Positions 27,779 to 36,109 of a stretch of DNA of 64,000 nt are shown here, one piece after another; within the stretch, counting starts at the first letter, position 1; each line of letters starts with the position of its first letter. This DNA is from Flavobacterium sp. UBA7665 (GTDB taxonomy: Bacteria; Bacteroidota; Bacteroidia; Flavobacteriales; Flavobacteriaceae), in contig DLHP01000004.1 of assembly GCA_002483285.1 (NCBI GenBank), positions 186,001 to 250,000 of the forward strand, written 5' to 3'. A program made the position numbers and the translations under genes. Below the pieces are notes generated by a model, which saw only the letters and a list, made by a program, of their open reading frames with translations, was not told the DNA's origin and searched no databases.

Positions 27779-28522
27779 ATGAAAAAGATAATTGCAACAT
27801 TAATATTCGCAAGCACCGCATTTGTAGCTTGTGAAACCAGTGATACCGAAGGGGTATCCAAGGTAACCAACTATCCTATTATTACCGTAAACGGAGACAA
27901 TCCGGTGTTCGTCCCTCAAGGAGGAACGTTCGTTGATCCGGGTGTAGTAGCAATGGAGGGTTCAAACGAAATTGAAACGACTTCATCTGCAGTAGGTAAA
28001 TACAGAGGCGCTACCTCCTTAGATACTAACATTACCGATGAGTATGTAATCACTTACTCAGCCACTAACGTGGATGGTTTCAAAGGAACAGCGAGCAGAA
28101 AAGTAATTGTATACAAAACTGGTGATATGGTTACCAGCATTGAAGGGGTGTATACTTGTACAATTGCCAGAAATGGCGTTACTCCGAGTGCCGCTTACCA
28201 AAACATCAAATACATTTACATCTGGAAAAACGGAGACGGAACTTATGAAATCTCTGACGCATTCGGTGGATGGTATGAGTTTGGTAGAGGATTAGGTATC
28301 AACTATGCTACTCCAGGCGGAACAATTGCTGGTGACATTCCAACCAACAGTTTCACTTTTCCTGGAAATCCATTGACCAATCCTGGCTTTGGAGGAACAG
28401 CTAACATCACAGATGTACAAGTAAATCCCGTAACCAAGAAAATCGTATTGACTTGTGCATGGCTTGCGCCACCTGCAACCAGCTATACATTCGTTGCAAC
28501 CCTAACTCAAGTTCAACTTTAA
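27779..28522 (+). CDS. Surface lipoprotein with immunoglobulin-like and BT_2262/DUF5012-like domains
   Basis: The 247-residue product has a lipobox (FVACE, Cys near residue 19). An Ig-like DUF5011-type domain follows (about 35-115: VPQGGTFVDPGV, TDEYVITYSATNVDG), then a C-terminal domain (about 120-247) with IEGVYTCTIARNG and FGGWYEFGRGLGINYA. The pair resembles the accessory lipoprotein of the Bacteroides thetaiotaomicron BT2261-BT2264 type complex. It probably sits on the surface with the SusCD pair. Domain assignment is from memory. Confidence 0.75.
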   Translation: MKKIIATLIFASTAFVACETSDTEGVSKVTNYPIITVNGDNPVFVPQGGTFVDPGVVAMEGSNEIETTSSAVGKYRGATSLDTNITDEYVITYSATNVDGFKGTASRKVIVYKTGDMVTSIEGVYTCTIARNGVTPSAAYQNIKYIYIWKNGDGTYEISDAFGGWYEFGRGLGINYATPGGTIAGDIPTNSFTFPGNPLTNPGFGGTANITDVQVNPVTKKIVLTCAWLAPPATSYTFVATLTQVQL

Positions 28523-28532
28523 TATTATAAAA

Positions 28533-29042
28533 ATGAATATAGTAAAAAATAATTTTATTAAAGTACTTTTCAGTATTTTCTTAATCACTTCATTAGCATC
28601 ATGTGATGAAGGAGGAGATCCGGATCCAGGGATGACAACAACCGGTAACTTTGCCGGAGATTGGTTCATCACCCTTACCGATACCGATGGACACGTGTTA
28701 GTGGAGCATGCTTTACACTCAACGTACAACACTGCAGCCAACGATAACACTATGTGGCTTGATGATTTTGAGAATGGATACTACATTAAAAGCAAAATAT
28801 TCATGAACCCTGCAACAGGTCAGTTCTTTGCAAATGATGCACTTAATATCCATGATGGTGGAACCGATGATTCTACTGTAACGATTACCGAAGGGCAAAT
28901 TATCAAAAATGGCGCGATTTCAAAAGGCGGCCACGTAGTTGATAAGATTACCTGTAGGATTCACTACAGCTATGACGCCGATGGTTATGACATCATCTAT
29001 GAAGGTCATAAAAGAACCGGTTTCTTAGAAGACGAATATTAA
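28533..29042 (+). CDS. Lipid-binding-like (calycin-type) surface lipoprotein
   Basis: The 169-residue protein has a lipobox (LASCDEGG, Cys near residue 24) and a beta-rich body: NFAGDWFITLTDTDGHVL, then NTMWLDDFENGYYIKSKI, then the C-terminal YSYDADGYDIIYEGHKRTGF. This matches the putative lipid-binding family found as the last lipoprotein of certain SusCD operons. Ligand is unknown. A strong terminator follows 18 bases after the stop, closing the four-gene operon. Confidence 0.75.
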   Translation: MNIVKNNFIKVLFSIFLITSLASCDEGGDPDPGMTTTGNFAGDWFITLTDTDGHVLVEHALHSTYNTAANDNTMWLDDFENGYYIKSKIFMNPATGQFFANDALNIHDGGTDDSTVTITEGQIIKNGAISKGGHVVDKITCRIHYSYDADGYDIIYEGHKRTGFLEDEY

Positions 29043-29060
29043 TATTCTTTCAAACACACA

Positions 29061-29088
29061 AAACCACCCTTTTCAGGGTGGTTTTTTT
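29061..29088 (+). terminator. Intrinsic terminator of the SusCD operon
   Basis: AAACCACCCT (29061-29070) pairs perfectly with AGGGTGGTTT (29075-29084) around a 4-base loop and runs into a T tract to 29088. The T tract leads straight into the -7 box of the next gene. Confidence 0.9.
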
Positions 29089-29089
29089 A

Positions 29090-29097
29090 TATCTTTG
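29090..29097 (+). promoter_or_regulatory. rlmB -7 promoter box TATCTTTG
   Basis: An exact TAnnTTTG box ends 4 bases before the rlmB ATG, so transcription should start at or next to the start codon (a leaderless or near-leaderless mRNA). No TTG was found at the usual -33 position, which overlaps the preceding terminator. Confidence 0.55.
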
Positions 29098-29101
29098 CGT
29101 C

Positions 29102-29836
29102 ATGGAAAAAGAACACCAAATATTCGGCATCCGAGCAATAATCGAAGCCATTCAATCCGGTAAAGCAGTAGACAAAGTATTCATCCAGAAAGAAGTTTCG
29201 GGAGAATTGATGAAAGATTTAATGAAGGTCATGAAACGTGCAGACGTGAATTTTTCGTACGTTCCAGTAGAGAAACTAAACCGGCTTACGCCCAACAACC
29301 ACCAAGGTGCCGTCGCTTCCATCTCTCCTATTGCCTTTTACGATTTAGAAAAATTGGTCGAAAAAGTTACCGAATCCAAAAAAACACCATTGTTTCTGAT
29401 CCTCGACCAAATTTCAGACGCGCGCAATTTTGGCGCCATAATAAGGACTGCCGAATGTACCGGCGTCGATGGCATCATCGTGCAAAAAGCAGGCTCGGCT
29501 CCAGTCAATGGTGACACCGTCAAAACCTCGGCCGGCGCAGTGTTCAATATCCCAATCTGCAAAGTAGAACACATCAAAGACGCCATTTTCCTTTTGCAAG
29601 CATCTGGTATCAAAACCGTAGCAGCCACAGAAAAAACCGAGCAATCCATTTATGATATTGCGCTCAACGAGCCCGTCGCCATCATCATGGGGAGCGAAGA
29701 CCGCGGCATCAATCCGTCTGTACTTAAAATGGTAGATGAAAAAGCAAAACTCCCAATGTTTGGCTCTATCGGTTCACTCAACGTATCGGTAGCCTGCGGC
29801 GCTTTCTTGTACGAGGCCGTGCGCCAACGCGCCTAA
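29102..29836 (+). CDS. rlmB: 23S rRNA (guanosine-2'-O-)-methyltransferase, TrmH/SpoU family
   Basis: The 244-residue SpoU methyltransferase probably modifies the 23S rRNA guanosine that RlmB methylates (G2251 in Escherichia coli), using S-adenosylmethionine. The N-terminal substrate-binding domain covers residues 1-75. The knotted catalytic domain has motif 1 (LDQISDARNFGAIIRT, about 101-116), motif 2 (IIMGSEDRGI, 194-203) and motif 3 (GSLNVSVACG, 224-233). I chose the ATG at 29102 (MEKEHQIFGIRA). A GTG at 29078 would start inside the terminator. Its stop overlaps the convergent rhomboid stop by 4 bases. Confidence 0.92.
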   Translation: MEKEHQIFGIRAIIEAIQSGKAVDKVFIQKEVSGELMKDLMKVMKRADVNFSYVPVEKLNRLTPNNHQGAVASISPIAFYDLEKLVEKVTESKKTPLFLILDQISDARNFGAIIRTAECTGVDGIIVQKAGSAPVNGDTVKTSAGAVFNIPICKVEHIKDAIFLLQASGIKTVAATEKTEQSIYDIALNEPVAIIMGSEDRGINPSVLKMVDEKAKLPMFGSIGSLNVSVACGAFLYEAVRQRA

Positions 29837-30615
29837 GGCTGTAGCTTTCTTTTGATGATGTATTTGTTTGCTGCAACGTCATAGATCACCTCATATTCCG
29901 GGTGCGTTGTAGTGAGTATTTCCGCAGTGACTTCTATTTCCTCAGGTTTGGGTAAATTCACAAAATTGCCCTGCGCATCAAAACGCTCCAAAAACTTATC
30001 TCCCGTCGGGTCAAAATCAGGATCCTCCCAATCGTAGCGAAAAATCTTCTTGTATTCGGGTGTCTTGACCACCATCGCAAATGCGAAACCTGTAATCAAA
30101 CCAGCGAGGTGTCCTTCCCACGAAATACCTTCCTCCACATCCGGGAAAATATACCACACCATACTGCCATACAACAGAATCACCATCAACGACAGCGCTA
30201 CAAGCCGGTAATATCGCGTTTTAATTCCCTTGAAAAAGATAAAACTCACGAGCACATAAATCAATCCGCTAGCGCCAATATGGAACGATTCCCTACCAAT
30301 CACCCAAGTCAGGAAACCAGATAGCAGTATCCCATAACCCAAAACTTCAAACGCCTGTCCGCGATAAAAGAAACGCAAAGCCGCTATAAGAATCAAAAGC
30401 GGAATCGAGTTGTTGTACAAATGTTCTATACTCCCATGAATAAACGGGCTAAACAAAATCCCACGCAATCCCCCAAAAGTACGAGGGTAAATACCATAGG
30501 TTTCCAGATTGAGGTGAAAATTCAAACCCGCCCAAAAAACAATCCATAAAAACAATACCGAAAGGAATGGCAGCAGGATTACAGAAGGCGAGAATTTAAA
30601 GTAATGGTCGGTCAT
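29833..30615 (-). CDS. Rhomboid-family intramembrane serine protease
   Basis: The 260-residue protein has six or so membrane helices with the rhomboid dyad: Ser116 in GASGL and His169 in GHLAG, plus the loop signature around HLYNNSIPL. It cleaves membrane proteins within the bilayer. A soluble tail of about 75 residues (from YDWEDPDFDPTGD) is acidic and may bind partners. I set the start at the ATG at 30615 (MTDHYFKFSPS). ATGs at 30621 and 30663 are alternatives, but the -7 box at 30643-30650 lies downstream of the latter. It converges on rlmB. Confidence 0.88.
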   Translation of the reverse strand: MTDHYFKFSPSVILLPFLSVLFLWIVFWAGLNFHLNLETYGIYPRTFGGLRGILFSPFIHGSIEHLYNNSIPLLILIAALRFFYRGQAFEVLGYGILLSGFLTWVIGRESFHIGASGLIYVLVSFIFFKGIKTRYYRLVALSLMVILLYGSMVWYIFPDVEEGISWEGHLAGLITGFAFAMVVKTPEYKKIFRYDWEDPDFDPTGDKFLERFDAQGNFVNLPKPEEIEVTAEILTTTHPEYEVIYDVAANKYIIKRKLQP

Positions 30616-30642
30616 AATCATTTGTTTGTAGGCTGCGCTCTT

Positions 30643-30650
30643 CAAAAATA
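30643..30650 (-). promoter_or_regulatory. Rhomboid gene -7 promoter box TATTTTTG
   Basis: An exact TAnnTTTG match on the minus strand, about 22-28 bases upstream of the preferred ATGs (30621, 30615). It argues against the longer start at 30663. No clear TTG at -33. Confidence 0.45.
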
Positions 30651-30768
30651 CATCCAATTGCATTTGCCTGAAATTTTGTCAGATTTTTAAAAGCTCATTC
30701 CCATTCAGCATCGGCGTAAAGTTAAAATCCCAAACCTTAGTCAGAAATCGTTAAATTTACAGCATCAA

Positions 30769-30796
30769 ACCCTGCACCCTGAACCTTGAACCCTTT
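30769..30796 (+). repeat. Seven-base tandem repeat (ACCCTGA-like) before rarA
   Basis: Four adjacent heptamers (ACCCTGC, ACCCTGA, ACCTTGA, ACCCTTT) end 7 bases before the rarA ATG. The same heptamer, on the other strand, precedes obg at 57462-57496. Confidence 0.65.
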
Positions 30797-30803
30797 ACCC
30801 AAC

Positions 30804-32081
30804 ATGGAAGCACCACTCGCCGAAAGAATCCGCCCACAACACCTAGAAGATTACATCAGCCAACTGCACCTCGTTGGGCCAAAAGGCTCGCTCACACAAC
30901 AAATCGAGAAAGGCATCATCCCGTCGCTGATTTTTTGGGGACCGCCCGGAACCGGAAAAACCACACTCGCGCAAATCATCGCCGAGCAATCCAAAAGGCC
31001 TTTCTACATTCTAAGCGCCATCAATTCGGGCGTCAAGGACATCCGTGATGTGATAGACAAAGCCAAACAAGCCGGCGGTTTGTTCACGGCCAAAAACCCA
31101 ATCCTATTCATCGACGAGATCCACCGTTTTAGCAAATCGCAACAGGATTCTTTATTAGCTGCTGTAGAAAAAGGTATCATCACCCTTATCGGCGCAACCA
31201 CAGAAAACCCCAGTTTTGAAGTCATTCCCGCTTTACTGTCGCGTTGTCAGGTCTACATTCTCAACCCATTCACCAAAGCCGATCTCGAAGCGCTATTGCA
31301 CCGCGCCATGAAAACCGACGTCGTGCTCCAAACCAAAAAAATAAAATTAAAGGAAACCGAGGCGCTCTTACGCCTTTCGGGCGGCGACGGACGCAAGCTA
31401 TTAAATATCTTTGAACTCGTCGTAAACGCGTCGCCTGAAGGTCAAATTTCAATCACCAACGATCGCGTGTTTGAACTGGTACAACAAAATACAGTATTGT
31501 ATGACAAAACCGGCGAGCAACATTACGATATCGTTTCGGCCTTCATCAAATCCATCCGCGGCAGCGATCCAAACGGAGCCGTCTACTGGTTGGCCCGTAT
31601 GATCGAAGGTGGCGAGGATGTCAAATTCATCGCGCGCCGCATGCTCATCCTATCCAGCGAAGACATCGGCAATGCCAACCCAACCGCCCTGGTAATCGCC
31701 AACAACACTTTTCAGGCCGTGACCACAATCGGCTATCCCGAAAGCCGCATCATTTTAAGCCAATGCGCAGTCTATCTCGCCACTTCACCCAAAAGCAACG
31801 CGAGTTACGAAGCCATCGGCAAAGCGCAGCAAACCGTCAAGCAAACCGGCGATTTGCCCGTACCCATACATTTGCGCAATGCACCAACCAAGCTCATGAA
31901 AGAATTGGGTTACGGCGACGCGTACAAATACGCGCACAGCTATGACAACAATTTCGCAGACCAGGAATTCCTACCCGACGCTATCGCTGGCACGCCATTT
32001 TATGTTCCGGGAAATAATTCGCGAGAAAACGGTACGCGCGAATTTTTAAAAAACCGCTGGAAAGACAAATACAATTACTAA
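30804..32081 (+). CDS. rarA: Replication-associated recombination protein A (RarA/MgsA AAA+ ATPase)
   Basis: The 425-residue AAA+ ATPase of the clamp-loader class acts at stalled replication forks and ssDNA ends. Walker A is [10 protein letters not shown] (residues 45-54) and Walker B is [10 protein letters not shown] (100-109). The sensor-1 region [12 protein letters not shown] follows, and the C-terminal tetramerisation domain has [21 protein letters not shown] chose ATG 30804 ([12 protein letters not shown]); a TTG six codons upstream lies within the heptamer repeat. It converges on the secreted-protein gene at 32205. Confidence 0.95.
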   Translation: MEAPLAERIRPQHLEDYISQLHLVGPKGSLTQQIEKGIIPSLIFWGPPGTGKTTLAQIIAEQSKRPFYILSAINSGVKDIRDVIDKAKQAGGLFTAKNPILFIDEIHRFSKSQQDSLLAAVEKGIITLIGATTENPSFEVIPALLSRCQVYILNPFTKADLEALLHRAMKTDVVLQTKKIKLKETEALLRLSGGDGRKLLNIFELVVNASPEGQISITNDRVFELVQQNTVLYDKTGEQHYDIVSAFIKSIRGSDPNGAVYWLARMIEGGEDVKFIARRMLILSSEDIGNANPTALVIANNTFQAVTTIGYPESRIILSQCAVYLATSPKSNASYEAIGKAQQTVKQTGDLPVPIHLRNAPTKLMKELGYGDAYKYAHSYDNNFADQEFLPDAIAGTPFYVPGNNSRENGTREFLKNRWKDKYNY

Positions 32082-32095
32082 TTATCAATTGATTA

Positions 32096-32191
32096 AGGGC
32101 GTTGCCTGCGGCCAGGCTGTACGCTGCAATATTTTACCTGCGCTTCGTACCTCTTCGCAGGCAAAATGATTTCCGCTGCCATCCTTAACGC
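32096..32191. repeat. Hairpin intergenic repeat, second flank type, copy 1
   Basis: It starts AGGGCGTTG, contains GGCTGTACGCT and a long imperfect hairpin (ATTTTACCTGCG at 32131-32142, CGCAGGCAAAAT at 32156-32167), and ends CCGCTGCCATCCTTAACGC. The same end sequences occur at 56214-56350 with another hairpin. It lies between convergent genes and may act as a bidirectional transcript end. Confidence 0.6.
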
Positions 32192-32204
32192 AAACGGGCA
32201 TTCG

Positions 32205-32927
32205 TTAAAACTTCACGTCCACGGCTTCCGAAACCAACTTATCGTTTTGGAAATAGTCAAAAAACCACTGCCCGTTTCTATTGATCAAGTCACCGTGTAC
32301 CTCGCCTTTCACCGCAGAAAAACGGTTGCTGTCTGAGGTTTTGTAGATTTTCATAACCACTTTAGGCGTGCTGTCTACGAGCTGAAACCCATTGGCAATC
32401 GGCTGGGCAAACAATGCATCCGCACCGGCAACTGAACCGTTGACTGCGGCGGGCTGCGTTACCGAATCAGAAGTCGCAGAAGAACTGGCAACAACCGCCG
32501 GCTTGTATTTATAATGTGCTGTTTCAAACGATTCAAAAGCGCCACGGATGGCTTGGTTGTAGGCCTTGCCCCAATCCTTTTCAATTGAAACCCCTTCATC
32601 CGAGATGAATAAAATCTTATTCTTGCAGTCTTTCAAAACAACCCTGACTTTGGTCTTGAAAAGCCCGCCGCCGCTTTCAACATCGGCGTAGAGTTTCTTG
32701 CAATTCGAGTCTACAATCGCATCGGGTTGCGGTTCAGAATCCAAAAAAGCCCTAAAACCATATTTCTGCAACAGCATTTTGGTGAGCGTATTCAGTCGAA
32801 ATTCATCTTTCTTGTTAGAGAACTTAAACGTCGACGGAACAATCACATATTCATAATCATTGATACTCGGTTGTGCAAAAACAGCACTTGCACACAACAG
32901 CAATACAAAAGAAGCAAATTTTCTCAT
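32205..32927 (-). CDS. Secreted protein of unknown function
   Basis: The 240-residue product has a signal peptide (KFASFVLLLCASAVFAQ) and a mature domain with YEYVIVPSTFKFSNKKDEF, LLQKYGFRAF and a strand-rich part (KVRVVLKDCKNKILFISDEG). A Ser/Ala/Thr-rich linker follows near residues 145-170, then a C-terminal part (VVMKIYKTSDSNRF, GQWFFDYFQND). I do not recognise a named family, though conserved Flavobacteriaceae proteins of this layout exist. Probably periplasmic or outer-membrane associated. One base separates it from the HAD phosphatase upstream, so they share an operon. Confidence 0.8.
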   Translation of the reverse strand: MRKFASFVLLLCASAVFAQPSINDYEYVIVPSTFKFSNKKDEFRLNTLTKMLLQKYGFRAFLDSEPQPDAIVDSNCKKLYADVESGGGLFKTKVRVVLKDCKNKILFISDEGVSIEKDWGKAYNQAIRGAFESFETAHYKYKPAVVASSSATSDSVTQPAAVNGSVAGADALFAQPIANGFQLVDSTPKVVMKIYKTSDSNRFSAVKGEVHGDLINRNGQWFFDYFQNDKLVSEAVDVKF

Positions 32928-32928
32928 T

Positions 32929-33615
32929 TTAAAAATAGGTTTTTAGCTCGGCTAAGTTAGCGATTTGAACGATGCTTTGGTCAACGGGAACAAGGTTCGG
33001 GTTAAAAAAAATGGCGCGCATCCCAAAATCGAGCGCGCCTTTCACATCGGCGGTGAGACTGTCCCCAATCATGATGCTGTTGGTTTTCGATGCTCCGGCC
33101 ACGGCGAGTGCATGTTCAAAAATCACCGGATTGGGCTTTTTGGCACCCGCCGTCTCCGAATTGGTTACCGTCTCAAAATAGTCGGTCAATTTAGAATGAT
33201 GCAACTTTTTGAACTGCGTCGCTGCAAATCCGTTGGTGATGATGTGCAGTTGGTATCGCCCTTTGAGGTAGTCCAAAGTATCAATCGCGTCCTCGAACAA
33301 ATGGTTGAATTCGGGCAGAAAATTGAGGTATTCCACAGCAATGCATTCAATTTGCTCGTCGTCTATGTCATATGCAATCGCATCAAAAGACTGGCGCAAC
33401 CGGTTGTACCGCAATTCCTGGTGCGTCATCTGATCCATTTCATACAACCGCCAACAAGCCTGATTGATTGGGATATAATGCTGCAAAAAATGCTGTGTCA
33501 CGACCAAAGGATGGTCCTTGCGGAAAATCTTGTCAAAAGCGAGCTGTGAATTGGTATCGAAATCCCAAAGCGTATGGTCGAGGTCAAAAAAAATGTGCGT
33601 TATCGTGGTTTTCAC
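32929..33615 (-). CDS. YjjG-family HAD phosphatase (non-canonical pyrimidine nucleotidase)
   Basis: The 228-residue HAD hydrolase has motif I FFDLDHTLWDFD (nucleophile Asp11, acid/base Asp13), a helical cap, motif II around HIITNGF, motif III lysine in GAKKPNP and motif IV MIGDSLTADVKGA. YjjG-type enzymes dephosphorylate damaged or non-canonical pyrimidine nucleotides; the exact substrate is not shown. The start is GTG at 33615 (MKTTITHIFFDLDH), with no in-frame ATG nearby. It is transcribed with the gene at 32205. Confidence 0.9.
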   Translation of the reverse strand: MKTTITHIFFDLDHTLWDFDTNSQLAFDKIFRKDHPLVVTQHFLQHYIPINQACWRLYEMDQMTHQELRYNRLRQSFDAIAYDIDDEQIECIAVEYLNFLPEFNHLFEDAIDTLDYLKGRYQLHIITNGFAATQFKKLHHSKLTDYFETVTNSETAGAKKPNPVIFEHALAVAGASKTNSIMIGDSLTADVKGALDFGMRAIFFNPNLVPVDQSIVQIANLAELKTYF

Positions 33616-33672
33616 AGTCCTTTATTTTGTTTTCCGCGGTTCGTCGCGGCTGTTGCAAAAATCGGGAAGTTT

Positions 33673-34368
33673 TTACAGAATCCCGTCATCGGCAAAGCTA
33701 AAATATTGGGTTTCGGTCACTATGACATGGTCGAGGATTTTAATATCGAGGCTTTCGGCGGCCAGCTTAAGTTTTCTGGTGATCTGCTTATCGGCATCAC
33801 TGGGCGTCAGCGTCCCCGACGGATGGTTGTGTACCAGGATTAAACCCACCGCTCCATTCTCAATCGCAGTACGCAACACCAGCCGAACATCCACAAGGGT
33901 TCCGGTTATACCGCCTTTACTGAGTTGCGATTTGGCGATAATCTTGTTGGCGTTGTTGAGATAGATGATCCAGAATTCCTCATGCGAGAGCTCGCCAATC
34001 ACGGGTTGCATCAGCTCAAAAACGGTCTCGCTCGAACTGATCTTGGTGAGTTCTACCGCAGCCGATTCGCGGCGCCGACGGCCGAGCTCCATCGCAGCCA
34101 CAATGGTAACCGCTTTGGCCTGCCCAATTCCTTTAAAAGTAGTGAGTTGCGCAATCGATAATTTCCCGAGTGCATTGAGGTTGTCATTCACCCGCAACAG
34201 CATGCGTTTGGCTAGGTCTACCGCGGTTTCATTTCGGCTGCCCGACCCGATTAAAATGGCAATGAGTTCGGCGTCGTTTAAGGCAGCTTTGCCTTTGGAG
34301 AGTAGTTTTTCGCGTGGGCGGTCGTCTTCGGCCCAATGCCGAATAGGGAAAGGAGAGTTGTCAAACAT
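33673..34368 (-). CDS. radC: RadC-family JAB/MPN domain protein
   Basis: The 231-residue protein has an N-terminal helix-hairpin-helix region (FKGIGQAKA, residues 78-86) and a C-terminal JAMM metal site with His180, His182 and Asp191 (VHNHPSGTLTPSDAD). RadC was named for DNA repair, but its biochemical role is uncertain. Length is normal. It is divergent from the DUF1287 gene and lies 57 bases upstream of the HAD gene on the same strand. Confidence 0.93.
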   Translation of the reverse strand: MFDNSPFPIRHWAEDDRPREKLLSKGKAALNDAELIAILIGSGSRNETAVDLAKRMLLRVNDNLNALGKLSIAQLTTFKGIGQAKAVTIVAAMELGRRRRESAAVELTKISSSETVFELMQPVIGELSHEEFWIIYLNNANKIIAKSQLSKGGITGTLVDVRLVLRTAIENGAVGLILVHNHPSGTLTPSDADKQITRKLKLAAESLDIKILDHVIVTETQYFSFADDGIL

Positions 34369-34438
34369 AATAAAAATTTTAAATGGCGTTGATACTTGAT
34401 AATTAACGCGTTACTGCCGCGTCTTGATACACGAAAAT

Positions 34439-35017
34439 ATGAAATATCCGTTAATCCTGCTGGCTTTCCTCCTTTTTTCTTTCACGCCCGAACCCAAAGG
34501 CTTTTACGACCGGCTCTCGAGTGCAGCCATTTCACTCACCAAAGACCGTGTGGCTTACGACCCGTCGTATTTTTCAATCGCGTACCCTAACGGCGATGTA
34601 CCTGCCAACAAAGGTGTTTGTACCGATGTGGTAATCCGTGCCTATCGAAAATTGGACATCGACCTGCAAAAGGAAGTACACGAAGACATGAGGCAAAATT
34701 TCAAACTGTATCCTAAAATCTGGGGATTGCGATCCACCGACCGCAATATCGATCACCGCCGTGTCCCGAATCTTCAGGTGTTCTTTACGCGCTTTGGGAA
34801 AAAGCTCGCGGTTTCAAACCACGCCTCCGATTACAAAACCGGGGATCTTGTTACCTGGATGATCGGTGGCCGTTTGCCACACATCGGGATTGTGAGCCAC
34901 CTAAAAACAGCCGATGGAATGCGCAACCTCGTGGTACACAATGTGGGGAATGGGCAGGTTTTACAGGATTGTTTGTTCGCGTATCCGATTACCGGACACT
35001 ATAAGTATGGAGAATAA
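34439..35017 (+). CDS. DUF1287 secreted cysteine-peptidase-like protein
   Basis: The 192-residue protein has an N-terminal export signal (YPLILLAFLLFSFTPEP) and a DUF1287 core, related in fold to NlpC/P60-type cell-wall amidases. Cys61 in KGVCTDVVIRAYR and His148 in LPHIGIVSH, with Asp in DLVTWM nearby, are probable active-site residues; DHRRVPNLQVFF is the family signature. It probably acts on peptidoglycan in the periplasm. I chose the ATG at 34439; a TTG at 34424 is not needed. Confidence 0.85.
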   Translation: MKYPLILLAFLLFSFTPEPKGFYDRLSSAAISLTKDRVAYDPSYFSIAYPNGDVPANKGVCTDVVIRAYRKLDIDLQKEVHEDMRQNFKLYPKIWGLRSTDRNIDHRRVPNLQVFFTRFGKKLAVSNHASDYKTGDLVTWMIGGRLPHIGIVSHLKTADGMRNLVVHNVGNGQVLQDCLFAYPITGHYKYGE

Positions 35018-35030
35018 ACTGTCGTTAAAG

Positions 35031-35360
35031 TTACCATCCAATAAAAATAACCGCTAGTACAAAAATCACGGCTGCCAACATCCAATAGTGAAAGCTGTCT
35101 TTACCGCAGATGAATTGCTTGGTTGAAATTATTGTAAGACCTAACAATAACATTCCTTGAATGAATTGGATTGCGGCATATTTAGTGGGCGTTTCATAAA
35201 ACCACGGGTTATCATTTGCAAATCCCCATGGGTAGTTTTCGACCTCATTGCTTACTATTACATTCCAACATTCGCTTAAAAACAATAGGGAAATGAATGC
35301 CAAAAGCAACAGTACGACAATGGTAGGAAGCGACAACAATATCTCAAAAGACCTTTTCAT
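35031..35360 (-). CDS. Small membrane protein of unknown function (three membrane segments)
   Basis: The 109-residue product has hydrophobic segments near residues 5-35, 50-70 and 90-108, ending FVLAVIFIGW. A polar loop (ENYPWGFANDNPWFYETPT) lies between the first and second. No family is recognised. Its start overlaps the stop of the 113-residue gene by 4 bases (ATGA), so it is co-translated with it. It is last in a run of three small membrane proteins. Confidence 0.7.
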   Translation of the reverse strand: MKRSFEILLSLPTIVVLLLLAFISLLFLSECWNVIVSNEVENYPWGFANDNPWFYETPTKYAAIQFIQGMLLLGLTIISTKQFICGKDSFHYWMLAAVIFVLAVIFIGW

Positions 35361-35698
35361 TTCCGAGCCCTGAAGTACTTGTCAAACAGGTAAAAATTCA
35401 CCGCAACTACAATAATCGGGATAAAAATCAAACACGCCGTGACCAACAAAAGGTGACTTAACAAAGCCCAGAAATAAAGCTGGGTAATCACGATAGAAAC
35501 AAGATAAGTGGTGAGTAGCAGTGCCTTGCCTTTGGCGCTCCAACGAGACTTGATGATGGCTGTTATGGTAAGGGCCATGGCAACTACAATTGCTAAAAGT
35601 GCCCACCAGGTTTCGCTCGTGAGCCCGCCGCCGTGTGCGAATACCAACGTAGGCGAGAGGACTAAAAACAGTAGCTCAAATTTAGATTTTGCCTCCAT
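35357..35698 (-). CDS. Small membrane protein of unknown function with signal-like N-terminus
   Basis: The 113-residue product starts with a signal-like segment (FELLFLVLSPTLVFAHGGG) followed by three membrane helices (about 27-47, 58-80, 83-104) and a basic end (DKYFRARK). Glycines and a histidine follow the likely cleavage site. I do not recognise the family. It sits between the 127-frame gene (15 bases upstream) and the 109-residue gene (overlap). Confidence 0.7.
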   Translation of the reverse strand: MEAKSKFELLFLVLSPTLVFAHGGGLTSETWWALLAIVVAMALTITAIIKSRWSAKGKALLLTTYLVSIVITQLYFWALLSHLLLVTACLIFIPIIVVAVNFYLFDKYFRARK

Positions 35699-35713
35699 GA
35701 GTGACGTGCCGAT

Positions 35714-36064
35714 TTAGATTTTTGAATGTCCTGCCAATCGGTAAACCAAAATGGCAATGGCTATCAGGACAATCGCAGTATAGATGGTTTTATTGTGTTT
35801 GGCGAGCCAATTGGGCAGGTAAATGTCGAAATTGTCTTTTGGAGAATCCGAGTATTTCCTCGCAACCAAAGTAATCGGGCAAACCGATTTAAAAACCAAT
35901 AAGACGATGCCTTCGAGCGCCACCAAAGCGATACAGAGCCAAACCCAAAAATCAATGCGGTTGACGATAACGGCATACAACAGGTAAAAAATCACCACGT
36001 TGAAAAACAACCAAATCAACGTATGGAGCAGTTTAATCCAGACCAGTTTTGTACTTGCTTTCAT
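35714..36064 (-). CDS. Small membrane protein of unknown function with conserved-looking cytosolic loop
   Basis: The 116-residue product has three membrane segments and a central polar loop (KSVCPITLVARKYSDSPKDN) that looks functional. I chose the ATG at 36064 (MKASTKLVWIKLL). The frame stays open 11 codons further into sequence next to a hairpin repeat, which is not convincing. No family was recognised with confidence. It is first of the three-gene group. Confidence 0.7.
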   Translation of the reverse strand: MKASTKLVWIKLLHTLIWLFFNVVIFYLLYAVIVNRIDFWVWLCIALVALEGIVLLVFKSVCPITLVARKYSDSPKDNFDIYLPNWLAKHNKTIYTAIVLIAIAILVYRLAGHSKI

Positions 36065-36109
36065 GGCGAGAGGTTTTAAAAACATCGGGCAACGCACCCA
36101 ACCGCTAGC

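Noticed and set aside
29078..29101. GTG start of rlmB at 29078
   Set aside because: It lies inside the terminator and upstream of the -7 box; the ATG at 29102 starts the typical RlmB sequence.
30616..30663. Longer rhomboid start at 30663
   Set aside because: The exact -7 box lies downstream of it, and homologues as I recall begin near MTDHYF; kept only as an alternative.
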